Below, piece by piece: positions 23,441-36,332 of a DNA stretch of 64,000 nucleotides (positions are counted from its first letter, which is position 1; every line of letters starts with the position of its first letter). The DNA comes from Pyronema omphalodes (taxonomy: Eukaryota; Ascomycota; Pezizomycetes; Pezizales; Pyronemataceae). Below the pieces are notes generated by a model. That model was given only the letters and a program-made list of their open reading frames with translations. It had not been told where the DNA came from and did not search any database. The translations under genes were made by a program, and so were the position numbers. Where the stretch lies: the NCBI GenBank assembly GCA_024516155.1, contig JAJJXM010000035.1:186001-250000 (forward strand), read 5' to 3'.

Positions 23441-26400
23441 AGTAACTATGCTTTGGCGACCAAGCTTTACTCCGGATCGGGGGCTCGGAGGAGTGTGCAG
23501 TAGCTGGGAGCTGGGTCGGACGGTGAGAGGGGATCCCCGAGGCGTTCCTTCTTCGACGGGGGAGTAGAGGTTGTGGTTGCGGTTGTAGTGGTAGCGGTGG
23601 TGGTCTGGTCAGAGAGTGAGAGGGTGCGTGCTCAGGGGAGACTGCTGTTGGAATGCAGGAGCTTGTTCCAAGCAACGTTCGGCGCGATGAGATGGGTTCG
23701 ACAGCTGTACTCGCTCGGGATAGATGGATTCGACGCCCCAGATCGGTAGAAGGGGTATTAATGAGGGTGGAACGCTTAGTTGTGTCAGGGCCTGGAATTG
23801 ATTGATGGTATCTAGTTCGTGGTGCATGGGAGTTCAACGCTGCTGCTTAGTTCTCTGCATTACACGCTGTTGCCGAGCAACTCATCACGCTGGGCCTGAG
23901 TTGTCACTTGCACGAGCACTGGTGACTTGTGAGATTTATTTTTTGTGAACGTGTGTTTACAGTTTACGGTGCCGTCATAATTTTGCACTGGCTGCACATG
24001 GTGTTGTCGCAGCCTGATTTAATTGTGGCCAGTTGAAGATAGGCTTTAGACAGCGTGCGCTGAGCATCCGTCCGGTCACGGGGAGGAGGAAGGCAGAAGA
24101 AGAAGAGGAGCTGTCGGCGGGTTGGTCTGGGCTTTCATAAGCTCCTTGGCGGGAGTTGGGAGGGTTAGGGGTGAAAGCGGCGAGTAAGACTCAGTGGAGT
24201 AGTCAGCAGAGGGTGGGGATGGTGTGAGTGGAGGCGTGAGTGGAGGCGCGGGCTGACAGACGCGGGACGAAATCCAGACACAGCTTGGGGAGGTGGAGAC
24301 GCGCAGTGACAGGCGCGGTATGAAATCCAGACTCGGCTGGGTGGAGGAGGCGTGGACTGACTGACGCACGCTGAGATAGACGCGCGTGTAGCAGCTCTCT
24401 TTTGGAGCAGGTGATTCGTTTCGTTTGCAGGGGATTCTTTGTGATTTCGCACTGGCAGGCACTGCGCATGCCTCGCTCAGGGTCCCATGCAGCTGTGTGG
24501 CTGTCGGTACGATGGTCCATATTTCAGCTGAGGACTGGTAGAATAATAAGAATGACGGGAGCTTCCGGCTGGTTGTGTTTCGACACCGTTCTGTGCTTTT
24601 TGTCGACAGACTGCCTCATACTATAGATGTAGGGGTATGATATGATGTGCTTTGAGCTGAAGCAGCTTCTGATGAAGAAAGTTCTCACGTCATACATAAA
24701 CAGACATTCGTTATTATTTGGCAGCCTGAGCAATTCATTGAAATAATCGTTCTTAGAAATATATAATGTATATATATTTATTCTTTATCAAATTATCAAA
24801 CCCATCCCAGAGCGTTCTCGCGGCAGCCACGGCTGAGGCTGATGCAGAGCGGAACCGAAATCGGTCACGGCTTCTCGCATCTTGACGAAGCATCTTTCAC
24901 GCTAGGGACGTTAGTTCCACTTTCCATCGTGTCCAAATTGCACATGCAGCGCAACATCGATGACAGGCCAGTCTGTGTTTGTCGTCGAGAAAGTAGCCAG
25001 GCTGTGTTTTTTCGATGAAGCAGGCCAGTGATCTTTCTCGATGAAGCAAGCCAGTCGTCTTCTCGACAAAGCAGCAGCAGCAGCAGCACGCAATAGTAGT
25101 GTCCACCAACAATCCGCATCATCCATCTGTACCTTCCTCCACCGGTCATCAAATCCCCAAGCTCTAAATCCAAGCCCTGGAATTTCGTCGTCTTGGCCGC
25201 GAATGAAAAGCGTGTTTTTCTCACACACAATAGACGGCAATCTGTTTTGCAGAAATTTCCATCATGTCATACAGCTGGAAATCGTCATTCGTTCTCCCCG
25301 GTCGCACAAGTTTCTCCAGTGACTCCCTTCCGGGGGTCGGTGGATTACAGTGAACACTGTATCCAGAGTTCGCCCAACTGTCAGTCTGACCAATGGCAGT
25401 CGCGACGTGATTCCAATCGTCAGTTGTATCACAAGACAGTGATCACTGACATGGTTGAGTGGATCGGTTGGCAGCCACAGTTTTCAGGCAACTGTCATAG
25501 TAGATGACAGATGGAAGAGAGGAGGCGTGATGGCTACATTTACTGTCTGCACTATACAGAGACTTCTCCTGGAGTGGATGTGACAGAGATGGAAGAGAAG
25601 AGCCGTGATGATGCCAGGCGGAGCGATGGACATGCTTCGGGACAAAAGATTGGTTTGAATGAACTAGCATCTTACAGGTTAGCATAGTTTAGCTGAGCTA
25701 GAATCATCCGGGTTAGTATGGTTTGGCATTGCAAGATGAACAGACGAGCTCATGACGATGTTGCTTGCATCCACCGCAGGCCGACTCGGGCACTCGAAAC
25801 CGCTGACTGTTCAAGATATTCTCGGTTGTCTGTCTGTGTGTCTGTCTATTCTCAAACCCGCTCTCACCCACCCGCTCATCACCATATAAATAAATAAAAA
25901 AATCCACATCCCTTACTATCTGAATCCAAGTCTTCGCGATATATCATCCATCTCCCCCCCCCGTTCATCCCCATTTTTCATCTTAAAAAGCCTTCCCATC
26001 CACAACTCCAATTCCATCTCAACCCCATCCTCCCCCATAAAACCCTCCCTGTCGCCGTAACTCGCCCACCGCCCGCGCTAACCCGATTCAATCTAACCCT
26101 TCCTTGGCGCCAGACCGGCCTGGCATTCCAGATAAAAGGGCTGTGAGTTCCCAAGAGTGACAGCGACAATCCTCGAACAGCGCCTGGTGTTCCCCTACCT
26201 TCAACGAGTACCTACCCTTCCTCTTTTTTTTTTTTCCGAGCGACGCTGCCACCAACGCTGCGAAAAGGCTAGCGCCCTCGACTAGCCCCCGCCGCAACGC
26301 GCTGCACTACAAAATAGAGCGCAGAGCCCCTTATATTCAACCCGTGTCCCCCGCCTGAGCAGCAATAATTGTCCACCCCACCAGCCCAGCGTAATTCGCC

Positions 26401-26613
26401 CCACCACACACCCCAGTGAGCTGCGAAAAACACCTGCAATTGGACCATCGACGCGCAAGAGCAAGAAGAGGATTAAACTCGCTGCCAGTAACAAACAAAA
26501 TACACGAAAAAAGAGCAGCAAGTATCAGAAGAACACGGTCGACTCCGCAAAGGAGGGTCCGTCGTGTATCCCCAATATTTGGTTGAATAATTATGGGCGT
26601 TGGTGCATAAGCA
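23441..26613. other. Divergent spacer between kinase and MOT1; imperfect repeats
   Basis: 3.2 kb without a supported gene. It contains imperfect direct repeats: a roughly 53-bp offset pair at about 24244-24360 (each with an AAATCCAGAC core) and degenerate 25-30 bp units at about 24960-25070 (GATGAAGCAGGCCAGT type). Overlapping open frames on the minus strand follow these repeats and have no protein features. Confidence 0.55.
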
Positions 26614-29600
26614 ATGTCGAGGTGAGCAAGCATTCTTTAGCGAGCACGTGACGCGAGATGAGATGGGGAACTTACTTTAGCGGGGCGAGCTGGATTGGAG
26701 CTGTGTTTTACTGCTGTCTACTGCTGCACAATTCGTTGTACAAAGCAATGGAATTTGATTTTGTCAATTCAGTTTGATGATGATGCAAATGTTGGAGTGT
26801 CGCGCGTGTTGATGCTGGCTGTCCATTAATGTCATTCATTAGCACTGAGGTCATTGATTGACTGTCGACGCTGTAGCTATCACAGCTCAATCACCTCTTC
26901 CACTTGCAGCTTGCACCACATCTCTGTCTGCCCTCATGTGCACTCCCGGTGCTGAGAAGCTTCTGCATTTACATATTGCTATTACTATTGTTATTGAAAC
27001 GTAACTCATGCTGACTACCCGTTCTTCCACAGACTTGACCGACTTGTAACGTACGTTCACCCTCTTCCTATTGGCACCCAAATTCCAATCTCGACCGCCT
27101 AAGGGCTAGCTATACTGTGGTATCTGTATCTATGATTGCCTCTCTACTAACTCCTCCGACAGGTTACTCGATTCCGGATCGACCGCGCTCGTTCGGAATA
27201 CCGCAGCAACACAACTAGCTGATATCCAAAAGGCACATCCAGATGAATTGTTCAACCTTTTGAACCGAGTTGTACCACATCTTCGAAGCAAGACATGGGA
27301 GACTCGAGTGTCTGCTACGAGAGCCATATCCGGGATTGTCGACAATGCTGAAAAATGGGACCCCAATGCAGATGATGGCGATGATTTCGAGCCAGAAGTT
27401 AAGAAGGAAATTAAGGACGAAATTAAGGAAGAACTAAATGATGCTATAGTAAAGCATGAAGGAGTCGAAAATGGGGTGAATTTACCATTAGATGAGGGAC
27501 AATTGAGCTTTGATACGCTCGACCTTACTTCTGTGCTCAAGTTCGGAAAAACACTACTCGGAAGCTCGGGCAAGGAATACGATTACTCTCTTAATGACTT
27601 GGATCCAGCAGAACGACTCGCCGCCCAGAAGAAAAATGTCACCGCTAGACTTGGATTGGGTGGAGAATATATGGAGGAGGACATTGTCAATGAAAAGGAT
27701 TTTGCATCGATGGGAGGACATACAGTTCAGACACCAAGAATCGACACTTCTGTTGGAAGCTACAATGGGCGCCCATCTGCCCCCACTTCCACAATCAAGT
27801 CGGCAATGTCGCCCTTGGAGCAACCTCCAAGCGCAACCACAGCCACCGCTGAAGAAGGAATGTCAAACCTTAGTAAGCGTCAAATCAATGCTCTTAAGAG
27901 AAAGGCGAAAGCCAATGCGAAGAACCACGCAAATAAGGTACGCGTGGTTGATCTTGGAGCATCTCGTAGAATGAGTACTACGGACGTCGGCACTCTGGTG
28001 CAAGAAGCTATTCCACAACCTGTTAAGACCGAGAATGGAACACCGATTAATGGTCAACCGGATTACTTTTCTTTGGATACTACTGCTCCACAAGATGACA
28101 CCAAAATTGCAGTCGAATATAAGGGACCTGCACAGCCGGTTGAACCTCTTATTCAAACCTCTAGCGAAGAAATGGATTGGCCGTTCGAACGTCTGTGCGA
28201 AATTCTGATGGTTGATCTATTTGATCAAAACTGGGAGATTCGTCATGGTGCCGCTATGGGGCTCAGGGAGGTTGTTAGGGTTCATGGAGCTGGCGCCGGA
28301 AGACAGCGTGGTAGAAGCAGGGCCGAGAACAATATTCTCAATGAGCGGTGGCTGGATGACCTTGCCTGTCGTCTTTCCTGCATTTTCATGCTAGACAGAT
28401 TCGGAGATTATGTGTCTGACAATGTGAGTGATACTACTTTATGCTGGATTGAATACCGCTGACAAAATGCCCTTGGTAGGTCGTTGCACCCATTCGTGAG
28501 ACTACTTCTCAGACCATGGGAGCTCTTTTGTTACACCTTTCCCCCGCTTCGGTTCACAAGGTTTACAAGATGCTTTACAGGCTAGTTATGCAAGAGGACC
28601 TTGGAATCTCGATGCCCATCTGGCAGGTCTGTCACGGAGGAATGTTGGGATTAAAGTATCTCTCTGCAGTCCGTACGGACATGTTGACGAAAAACTCCGA
28701 GCTATTGGATGGAGTTGTCCGTGCTGTTATGCGCGGACTTGCTGACCAAGATGATGATGTAAGAGCTGTTAGTGCTGCAACCTTGATTCCCATTGCCGCT
28801 GAATTTATCACTCTTCGTCCTCAAGCAGTGGATGGTTTGATCAATGTCGTCTGGGAGTGTTTGTCGCATCTTAAGGACGACCTTAGTGCTAGTACTGGAT
28901 CAGTGATGGACCTCCTTGCCAAACTTTGCTCTTTCCCTCAAGTTCTTGAGGCTATGAAGCATAAGGCTTCTACCGATCCTTCGTATGTTACCCCCTTGCT
29001 TCCTATCCCCGATCTACCTGATACCCTCCGGTCTCCAAAGGTACAGCGGTTAATTATTTATGCAGACAGTCCTTCTCTCTTTTGGTACCGCGCTTGTATC
29101 CCTTCCTTCGTCACACCATTACCAGTGTCCGTTCTGCAGTATTGCGTGCACTACTTACATTCCTCAACGTCGAGGGAGATGGTACCAAAGGTTGGGTCGA
29201 TGGCAAGGTTCTTCGCCTTGTTTTCCAGAACCTTTTGGTAGAACGAAACGAGGCTGTTCTATCCCTCTCTCTCCAAGTATGGACCGCTCTCATCACCGAA
29301 CTTGCAAGAGACAATCCCGAACGCCTCGCAAAGGAATTTACTCCCCACTTGGATCCTCTAATCACACTTCTTACTACCCCTATTGGAGTTTCTCGTCATC
29401 CCTGCCCGATGGATCCTTCTTTGTTTATCCGTCCTTCTGGTCAGACTTTGGTTCTTCCCGGAATTGTTGTACCGCACCGCGGTCACTCGCCGACACAGCC
29501 TACCCAGGAGCCAGAGCGTAAGCGTCGTAGAAAGAGCGAAAAGAAGGAAGAGCCTGTCTCCACCGGTCACAATGTCGACGGACACATGATCCAAGGAGAT

Positions 29601-32600
29601 GTTGACCTCGTTGGAGTAGACACAATTCACAAGACAAAGATCGCCGGAGCAACCGCTATGGGACTTGCCATGAGCTTATGGCCAAAAGATACTGCGGAGA
29701 GCGTCTTCAAGCCTAAGCTCGTCCCTCACCTCCACTCACCCTATGCCTCCACTCAACTCGTGGCTGCTATGACGATTGAAGAATTCTACAAATCCCAGTC
29801 TGAAAAAAGCCAACTTAGGGATACATTCCTTTTTCACTTGCTGGAAATTATTAATGGCGAACGTCCTTTATTCTACCGCGATCTTGTCTCTTACATGCAG
29901 ATTGTCAGGTCGCAATGCCAAGCGCTACTCAACGCCTTCAAGTATGAGGGTAAAATTGCTGCATCAAAGATTCCAACTATTGCAGTCGTTGTACAAGGAG
30001 AGTCGGATGCCGGTCCAGATGCCTTTGGAATCGAGAAAGCCGAGAAGATTGTTAATGAGGACTTTAGCAGACTGAAGAAGGGAATGATGGCGGCACAGAA
30101 GTTGCTCTCCTCTCAAGTTCTTAATGATGCTCGGACGTCAACCCTACAGGCTATTGAGGAAGCGAAGAACGCGAAGGTGCAGAGGGATGGTAGAATCCTT
30201 GCCGCCGTCGCATCAGCATACATCGCCTCTGGAGAACTCCCGAAGAAACTTAACAACATTATTCGTGGTGTGATAGAGTCGGTCAAGACGGAGGAGAATG
30301 TGGACTTGCAGAGACGCTCGGCATTCAGCGTTGCTGCTTTGGTCGGCATGTGCTCAAAAACTGGAAGATCTGTCGTTGCAGATAAGGTCACCAAGAACCT
30401 TATTTCCTTCCTGTGTGTCGACACTTCTGAGGTCCCAATTTTCCATGTAAATTCTGGCCTTCGGGAATCCATCTTATCATTAAGAAAAGAAGAGGATAGA
30501 AAAGAACATAACGACCAGGCACAATACGAGCGGGAAGCCAGAGAAGCTAGGATTAAACGTCGTGGAGCCAAGGAGGCATTGGAGCAACTCGCTAAAACTT
30601 TCACCAATGAGTTGTTTGTAACTGTCCCCAAAATTCGGGATTGTATCGAAACTCCTCTACACGCTGCTTTCGACAATGAGCTACCGACGGATATTATCGA
30701 CAGTAAAAACGGACTCGGACAGGATGTAGTTGATGGTCTTTCGACACTCCGTGCACTGCTTCCTAAGTTTCACAAGGATCTTTTCCCAACTATTATTGAT
30801 CTATTCCCATTAATCATCAAGGCACTCATGTCGGAATTCTCAGTTCTCCGGTATGCCGCGGCGAAATGTTTCGCAACTATTTGCTCGGTTATCACGGTGG
30901 AGGGAATGACTGCGCTTGTTGAGAAGGTTCTTCCTATGATTGGAAACGCCCTTGACCTACAGTGTAGACAGGGAGCCGTGGAATGCGTCTACCACTTGAT
31001 CCATGTTATGGAGGAGGATATTTTGCCATACGTTGTTTTCCTCATTGTTCCTATTCTTGGAAGAATGTCAGATTCGGATAACGATATTCGACTCATCGCA
31101 ACGACGACATTCGCAACGTTGGTTAAATTAGTGCCTCTTGAAGCTGGTATTCCAGATCCCCCAGGATTGTCGGAGGAGCTCCTTAAAGGAAGGGATAGAG
31201 AGAGAAAGTTTATTGCACAGATGCTTGATGTGCATAAGGTGGAGCCGTTTGAGTTGCCTGTTGCTATTAAGGCGGATCTTAGATCTTATCAGCAGGAGGG
31301 TGTTAATTGGTTGGCATTCTTGAATAAGTACCATTTACACGGTATTTTGTGTGACGGTAGGCTCTTTCCCCATTTGCATAATTATACCCCGCTAACGATG
31401 GATAGACATGGGTCTTGGAAAGACTTTACAGACAATTTGTATCATCGCCTCCGACCACCATATGCGTGCCGAAGAATACGCCAAGAGTGGCAGTCCGGAA
31501 CATAGACGTTTACCATCGCTTATCATCTGCCCTCCCACCCTTTCCGGACACTGGCAAGAGGAAATTGCCAAATACGCGCCCTTTTTAACTGCTACCTGCT
31601 ACGTCGGAAACCCAGCCGAACGTGCTAGAGTTAAATCCCAACTTGGAGTAACGGACATTGTTATCACTTCTTATGATATCTGTAGAAACGATATTGAACA
31701 GATCTCTAAGTTGAGCTGGAACTATTGTGTTTTGGATGAAGGACACATCATCAAAAATAGCAAAGCGAAGCTTACACAAGCGGTTAAGAGGGTGGTTGCT
31801 AATCACCGTCTCATCCTTTCCGGAACCCCCATTCAAAACAATGTCCTCGAGTTGTGGTCACTTTTCGATTTCTTGATGCCCGGATTCTTGGGAACAGAAA
31901 AGGTTTTCCTTGACCGTTTCGCCAAGCCGATTGCCGCCTCAAGAAACAGCAAATCCAACTCTAAAGAACAAGAAGCAGGAGCTCTCGCCATTGAAGCACT
32001 ACATAAACAGGTTTTGCCCTTCCTTCTTCGACGATTGAAGGAGGAGGTACTCGACGATCTTCCTCCCAAGATTATCCAGAACTACTACTGCGACCTTTCC
32101 GACCTTCAAAAGCGTCTCTACGAAGACTTTGCAAAGAAACAGAGTAAAGTAGTAGCCCAAGAACTTGGCGATGGTGATAAGAGCAAGAAACAACACATCT
32201 TCCAAGCATTACAGTACATGCGGAAGCTTTGCAATTCACCCGCGTTGGTTCTGAATGAAAAACATCCCCAGTATGAGAGCGTGCAGAAACAGTTGCAGAA
32301 AGATAAGACTACTCTGCGGGACCCAATACACGCTCCCAAACTTGGCGCACTACGAGATCTTTTGGTGGATTGCGGTATCGGTGTTGATCCAAATTCTGGT
32401 GGTATGGGTGGAGAACTTCCCGCTGCTGGAAACGCTATCTCACAACATCGTGCTTTGATCTTCTGTCAGTTGAAGGAGATGTGCGATATTGTTGAAAACG
32501 ATGTCTTTAAACAGCTTCTACCATCTCTTACATACATGCGTATGGATGGTTCAACTGATGCCAGGAAGCGCCAGGAATTGGTTACCAAATTCAATGGAGA

Positions 32601-33182
32601 TCCCTCAATTGATGTCCTCCTTCTCACTACACATGTTGGAGGTCTTGGTCTGAATTTGACTGGTGCGGATACGGTTATTTTTGTGGAGCACGATTGGAAC
32701 CCACAGAAGGATATGCAGGCCATGGACAGAGCGCATCGTATTGGTCAGAAGAAGGTCGTGAATGTTTACAGACTCATCACGAGAGGCACATTGGAGGAGA
32801 AGATTATGAGGTATGTTTTTTCCCGTCCGCCGATCTAGCCGCTGGTTATTAGGCTTCCTAAGATTTCCCATGATCAATATGAGCTAACTTCTCCCTCTCT
32901 AGTCTCCAACGCTTCAAACTTGACGTCGCATCAACAGTCGTCAACCAACAAAACGCCGGCCTAGCAACGATGGAAACCGATCAAATTCTAGACCTCTTTA
33001 ACGTAGGCGAGACTGTAACAGTTAGCAAACCGTCAGAAGAGGAAATGGTCGATGTTACTACTGGAGAGGTCAAACAGAAGGGTGCAAAGGGTGTTTTGGA
33101 TGACATTGGGGAACTTTGGGATGAGAGTCAGTACACTGATGAGTATGATTTGGGTAATTTTATTGCTTCTCTTAGAGAGTAG
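26614..33182 (+). CDS. MOT1: TBP-associated Snf2-family ATPase Mot1 (BTAF1)
   Basis: Seven exons: 26614-26621 (8 nt), 27033-27050 (18 nt), 27163-28423, 28480-28982, 29066-31356, 31406-32810 and 32903-33182, giving 1,921 aa, the normal Mot1 length. Mot1 uses ATP to strip TBP from DNA and redistribute it among promoters. The N-terminus MSRLDRLVTLLDSGSTALVR is assembled from three exons and matches the family; without the 8-nt exon there is no suitable Met. Residues 1-1300 are HEAT repeats with the TBP-gripping insertion. The Snf2 ATPase has Walker A DMGLGKTLQT (about 1362-1371), DEGH (about 1471), GTPIQNN, and in the helicase C-lobe THVGGLGLNL and DRAHRIGQKK (about 1769-1811). The GTATGT donor at 28983 removes 83 nt; reading through would break the frame. 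Confidence 0.95.
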
Positions 33183-34629
33183 CCGGGGCGGGTTATGGAA
33201 ACGGTAGAGATGAGAACAGGAAGGACATGCGGGGGAAGAGTTATGATGAAATGGGAAATGATGTGACAAGGAAGGTGGAGATAAAAAAAGGGATTGTATA
33301 TTATTCTTCTTTTTTACTTAGCGATGTTTCTTAGTTTACTTAGGGGTTATTTTTATATGTTGTAACGTTTTTATATGCTTTACTATGTTGTCTGGTTTTT
33401 TTTTTTTTTTTTTTTTTCACTTGGTTGCCTATTTTCTATCTGTATTACGAAACTTTCGGTTTTTTGTTTCTGCTTTTCTTATTTTTTTTTTTTACTTTTT
33501 ACTTTTTACTTTTTACTTTTTACTCGAAGGATACCTTTACTTGTTTTTTTTTCTTCTATTTTTATTGTTATTGGTTTGCTATAGTATAGTTTTCATGACG
33601 AAGCTTCTGTTATGGTTGATACAGAGATTTGATGTTTCATGCTGCATAGTTCATGGTGAAATGGGGTGTGTTTTTTTTTTTTTTTTTTTTTTTGAAGATG
33701 GGTGATTGTTGGATTGTTTGATGGGCTGGGTTATTAATGGCTCATGGTTCCATTTGAGTTTTTTTCTTCTTCTTTTTTCTTTTTTTTCCTTGTTCTTGTT
33801 GTTCTGGGAATAATGTGGGTTGAAAGTTGCGAATTGGGGGTTGAGGGTTGTGAAGTGTTAGGTTAGGTTAGATGGTAATGAAAGAAGTAAGATGAAAGTA
33901 ATGAAAGTAATGAAATTAATGATGATTTTTTCTTTGTTTTTGCTTTTGCTTTTGCTTTTATCATGATTCTGGTGATGGTGATGGTGATTACAACAGCCTT
34001 CAACTTAGATACGGTATAACTACCTATATATACTAAACCCACACCGTACGCAGTACGCACCTTTAAGTATAATATGTTATGTTATGTATGAAGGGTAATT
34101 GTCTTTTGATCTATACTGTGTCTCGTCTCTTCTCTTCTCTTCTCTTCTCGTCTCTTCTCTTCTCGTCTCTTCTCTTCTCTTATGTTACATAAGGTACAGA
34201 AACTCCCTAAAATGTTTCTAATTTTTATCTTGGTCAGCGATCATACATGCCGGAACTGATGTAGGATATTAGTATATAATACCGATACATTTTTGGGGTA
34301 TCTTTAAAGTTTACGATAATAGCAATAAAAAATCCGACACCTACGCCTCTGTCTATCCTAGTGGCTAGTGTTCTATTCGTATTTTATAGAAAATATTTTG
34401 TTGTGGTGTGATAGGATTTCTCGTTTGTTGATATAGAGTGATGGGGAGTCTCCTCTATTCTTAAGTGTTATTCTTAAGTGATATTTCCAGCTGTCGAGTG
34501 ATATAACAGAGTGATATCTCATGAATGTTACTTAGTTTCACGAGTCGTTGAGTCGTTGACAATATCCTTGTCTTGTCACGGAAGTTACCGGCTGGCACGT
34601 CACGCTGCCGCTTTAGCCTCCGTAGTAGT

Positions 34630-34662
34630 AGGCTGTTAGCAGGCTGTTAGCAGGCTGTTAGC
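34630..34662 (+). repeat. 11-bp unit AGGCTGTTAGC x3
   Basis: Three exact consecutive copies. Confidence 0.9.
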
Positions 34663-35256
34663 AGGGCGCGAAAGAAGTGATCTCGTGCGAGGCAGGGAGG
34701 GAGGTGGTGGGTGCCGAGTGCTGAGCGGGAAAGTAGCAAGCAGTAAGTAGCAAGCAGCAAGCTCGCTGCTCGTCATGACAGCACCCAGCACCCAGCACCA
34801 GGCAGGCGGGGATAAGAGACGTAGGTTTATGATGAGGTGTTGTATATAGATCTTTTTGAAGAATAGAGATGATGGAGATATATCCGATCGATCATGAAAT
34901 CGAATTTTTTTTTCTCTCTATACATATACAGACTTTCTGCTGTTAAACTAATCTGGATGGGATGGGATGGGATGTCGAGTTTCTTCGTGTTTCACCGCTT
35001 TGGGAGACGGCGGGAAGACACGAGGTGGGTTGCTATTTTGAGAGGGGTTGTCATCCTGCCAGATGGAGTTGATTGTATTCTGTCTCTCTCCCTCTCTCGC
35101 ACTCGCACTCTCGCACTCTCTCACTCTCGCACCCCCTTCCCCCAGTGGATACCATTGTATCGTTTGTAGAGATGATGCGGTGTGGCTTCTTGTTCGGTAT
35201 CGGTTTGTAGACTTTGTGATTGTCATGGGCTTTGCAAGACTTCGCAGACTGTGTCT

Positions 35257-35350
35257 TGCAACTGAATTACCCAAATATCTCTGCCCTGCAACTGAATTAC
35301 CCAAATATCTCTGCCCTGCAACTGAATTACCCAAATATCTCCGCCCTGCA
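35257..35350 (+). repeat. 30-bp tandem repeat, three copies
   Basis: Unit begins TGCAACTGAATTACCCAAAT; three copies, near identical, plus a short fourth fragment. The minus-strand translation repeats a 10-residue unit, a consequence of the period and not evidence of a gene. Confidence 0.93.
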
Positions 35351-36332
35351 ACCGGCACTCAAACATCTCTCGCCTCTTCCCTCCCCAAGAAATGCCCGGT
35401 CTGTAGGGTGCAGTTCACCGATCGTAACAGCGCCCCACCTTGTTGTTGTAGCAGCAGTAGTAGGATCGATTACCAAGTGCTAAAACTGCCCGTCTTCCCC
35501 AACGAAAGGGAACCAAGGGAGGGGGACCTTTGAGCCTCCACTGACTTGCCTTGCCAGTTGATCACGTCTTCTTTTGCTACTTTCGTGTCTTGCCGCCCAG
35601 CCCCATCAACTACCTACCTTCCTACTACCCAGACAGATTCCCAAACTCAACCCCGACAACCGTCCACTCCCGCCCGATATAAGCTCGTGTGAGTACAGCA
35701 TTACCACCCACGGGATCGAGCATACAGCAGCACCATCGACTCTTCTATTGTACTTTACCGTACCTTAGACACAAAACTTACTGTCTTCATCGGGAGAACG
35801 AACCGAACGAGGCCAAACATCGAACCTCAACCATCTTGAACCCTAAGGGATAAATCTCGACTCTGACTGGAACTTTTTTTCCTTTCCTTCGATTTTATTT
35901 CTTTAGAAAACCTTGACTAGGTTTGTTCTGTCTGTTCTTTACGGGCCTTCCCGATTCACAAACCCACCACGCGGCACACGTCGACAAGCTTGAAGTTACC
36001 CCGTTTACCTCATTCCAACCGCAACCGTGGACTCCACTTCTACAAACAACATCGCCACGCGAGCGACGCAAGCTACGGCGGGTTCATCAACTGGAGCTTC
36101 GTCCTCGTCCTCGACTGTGCATCAGGCTACAACTCAGCAGCATCAGCAGCAGCAGCAGCAGCAGCAGACGCAAACTCGTAGGGCTTCGCAAGCTGAATCT
36201 GCGCTAGCTGCGTTACTAGCTTTACCCACCGCTTCGGTTTCGTCGAGCTCACGGACTTCCCGGGCCTCGTCAACTTCACCCCCCACCACCTTGTGGAATC
36301 TATCTTCCAGGACCGCCGACGATACATCCACC

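Larger units (their letters stand above)
33183..36332. other. MOT1 3' flank and GRR1 leader; no separate gene seen
   Basis: The first 700 bases are T-rich with several long T runs (33397-33418, 33483-33494, 33671-33692). A CT microsatellite lies at about 34130-34180. From about 35540 to 36332 the + strand has no ATG at all, consistent with a 5' leader for GRR1. A possible leader donor (GTGAGT at about 35689) is present. Confidence 0.6.

Noticed and set aside
26337..26633. Minus-strand hydrophobic open frame of about 98 codons
   Set aside because: It overlaps the MOT1 start exon, has no family match that I recognise and no good splice context to a second exon. Most likely chance.
29041..29069. 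A 25-29 nt intron in MOT1
   Set aside because: Too short for a fungal intron. The GTATGT donor at 28983 with the acceptor at 29065 restores the frame with a normal 83-nt intron.
36027..36332. Use of the GTG at 36027 as the normal GRR1 start
   Set aside because: Eukaryotic genes start at ATG by default and the ATG at 36333 is well placed. Kept only as a finding about possible non-ATG initiation.
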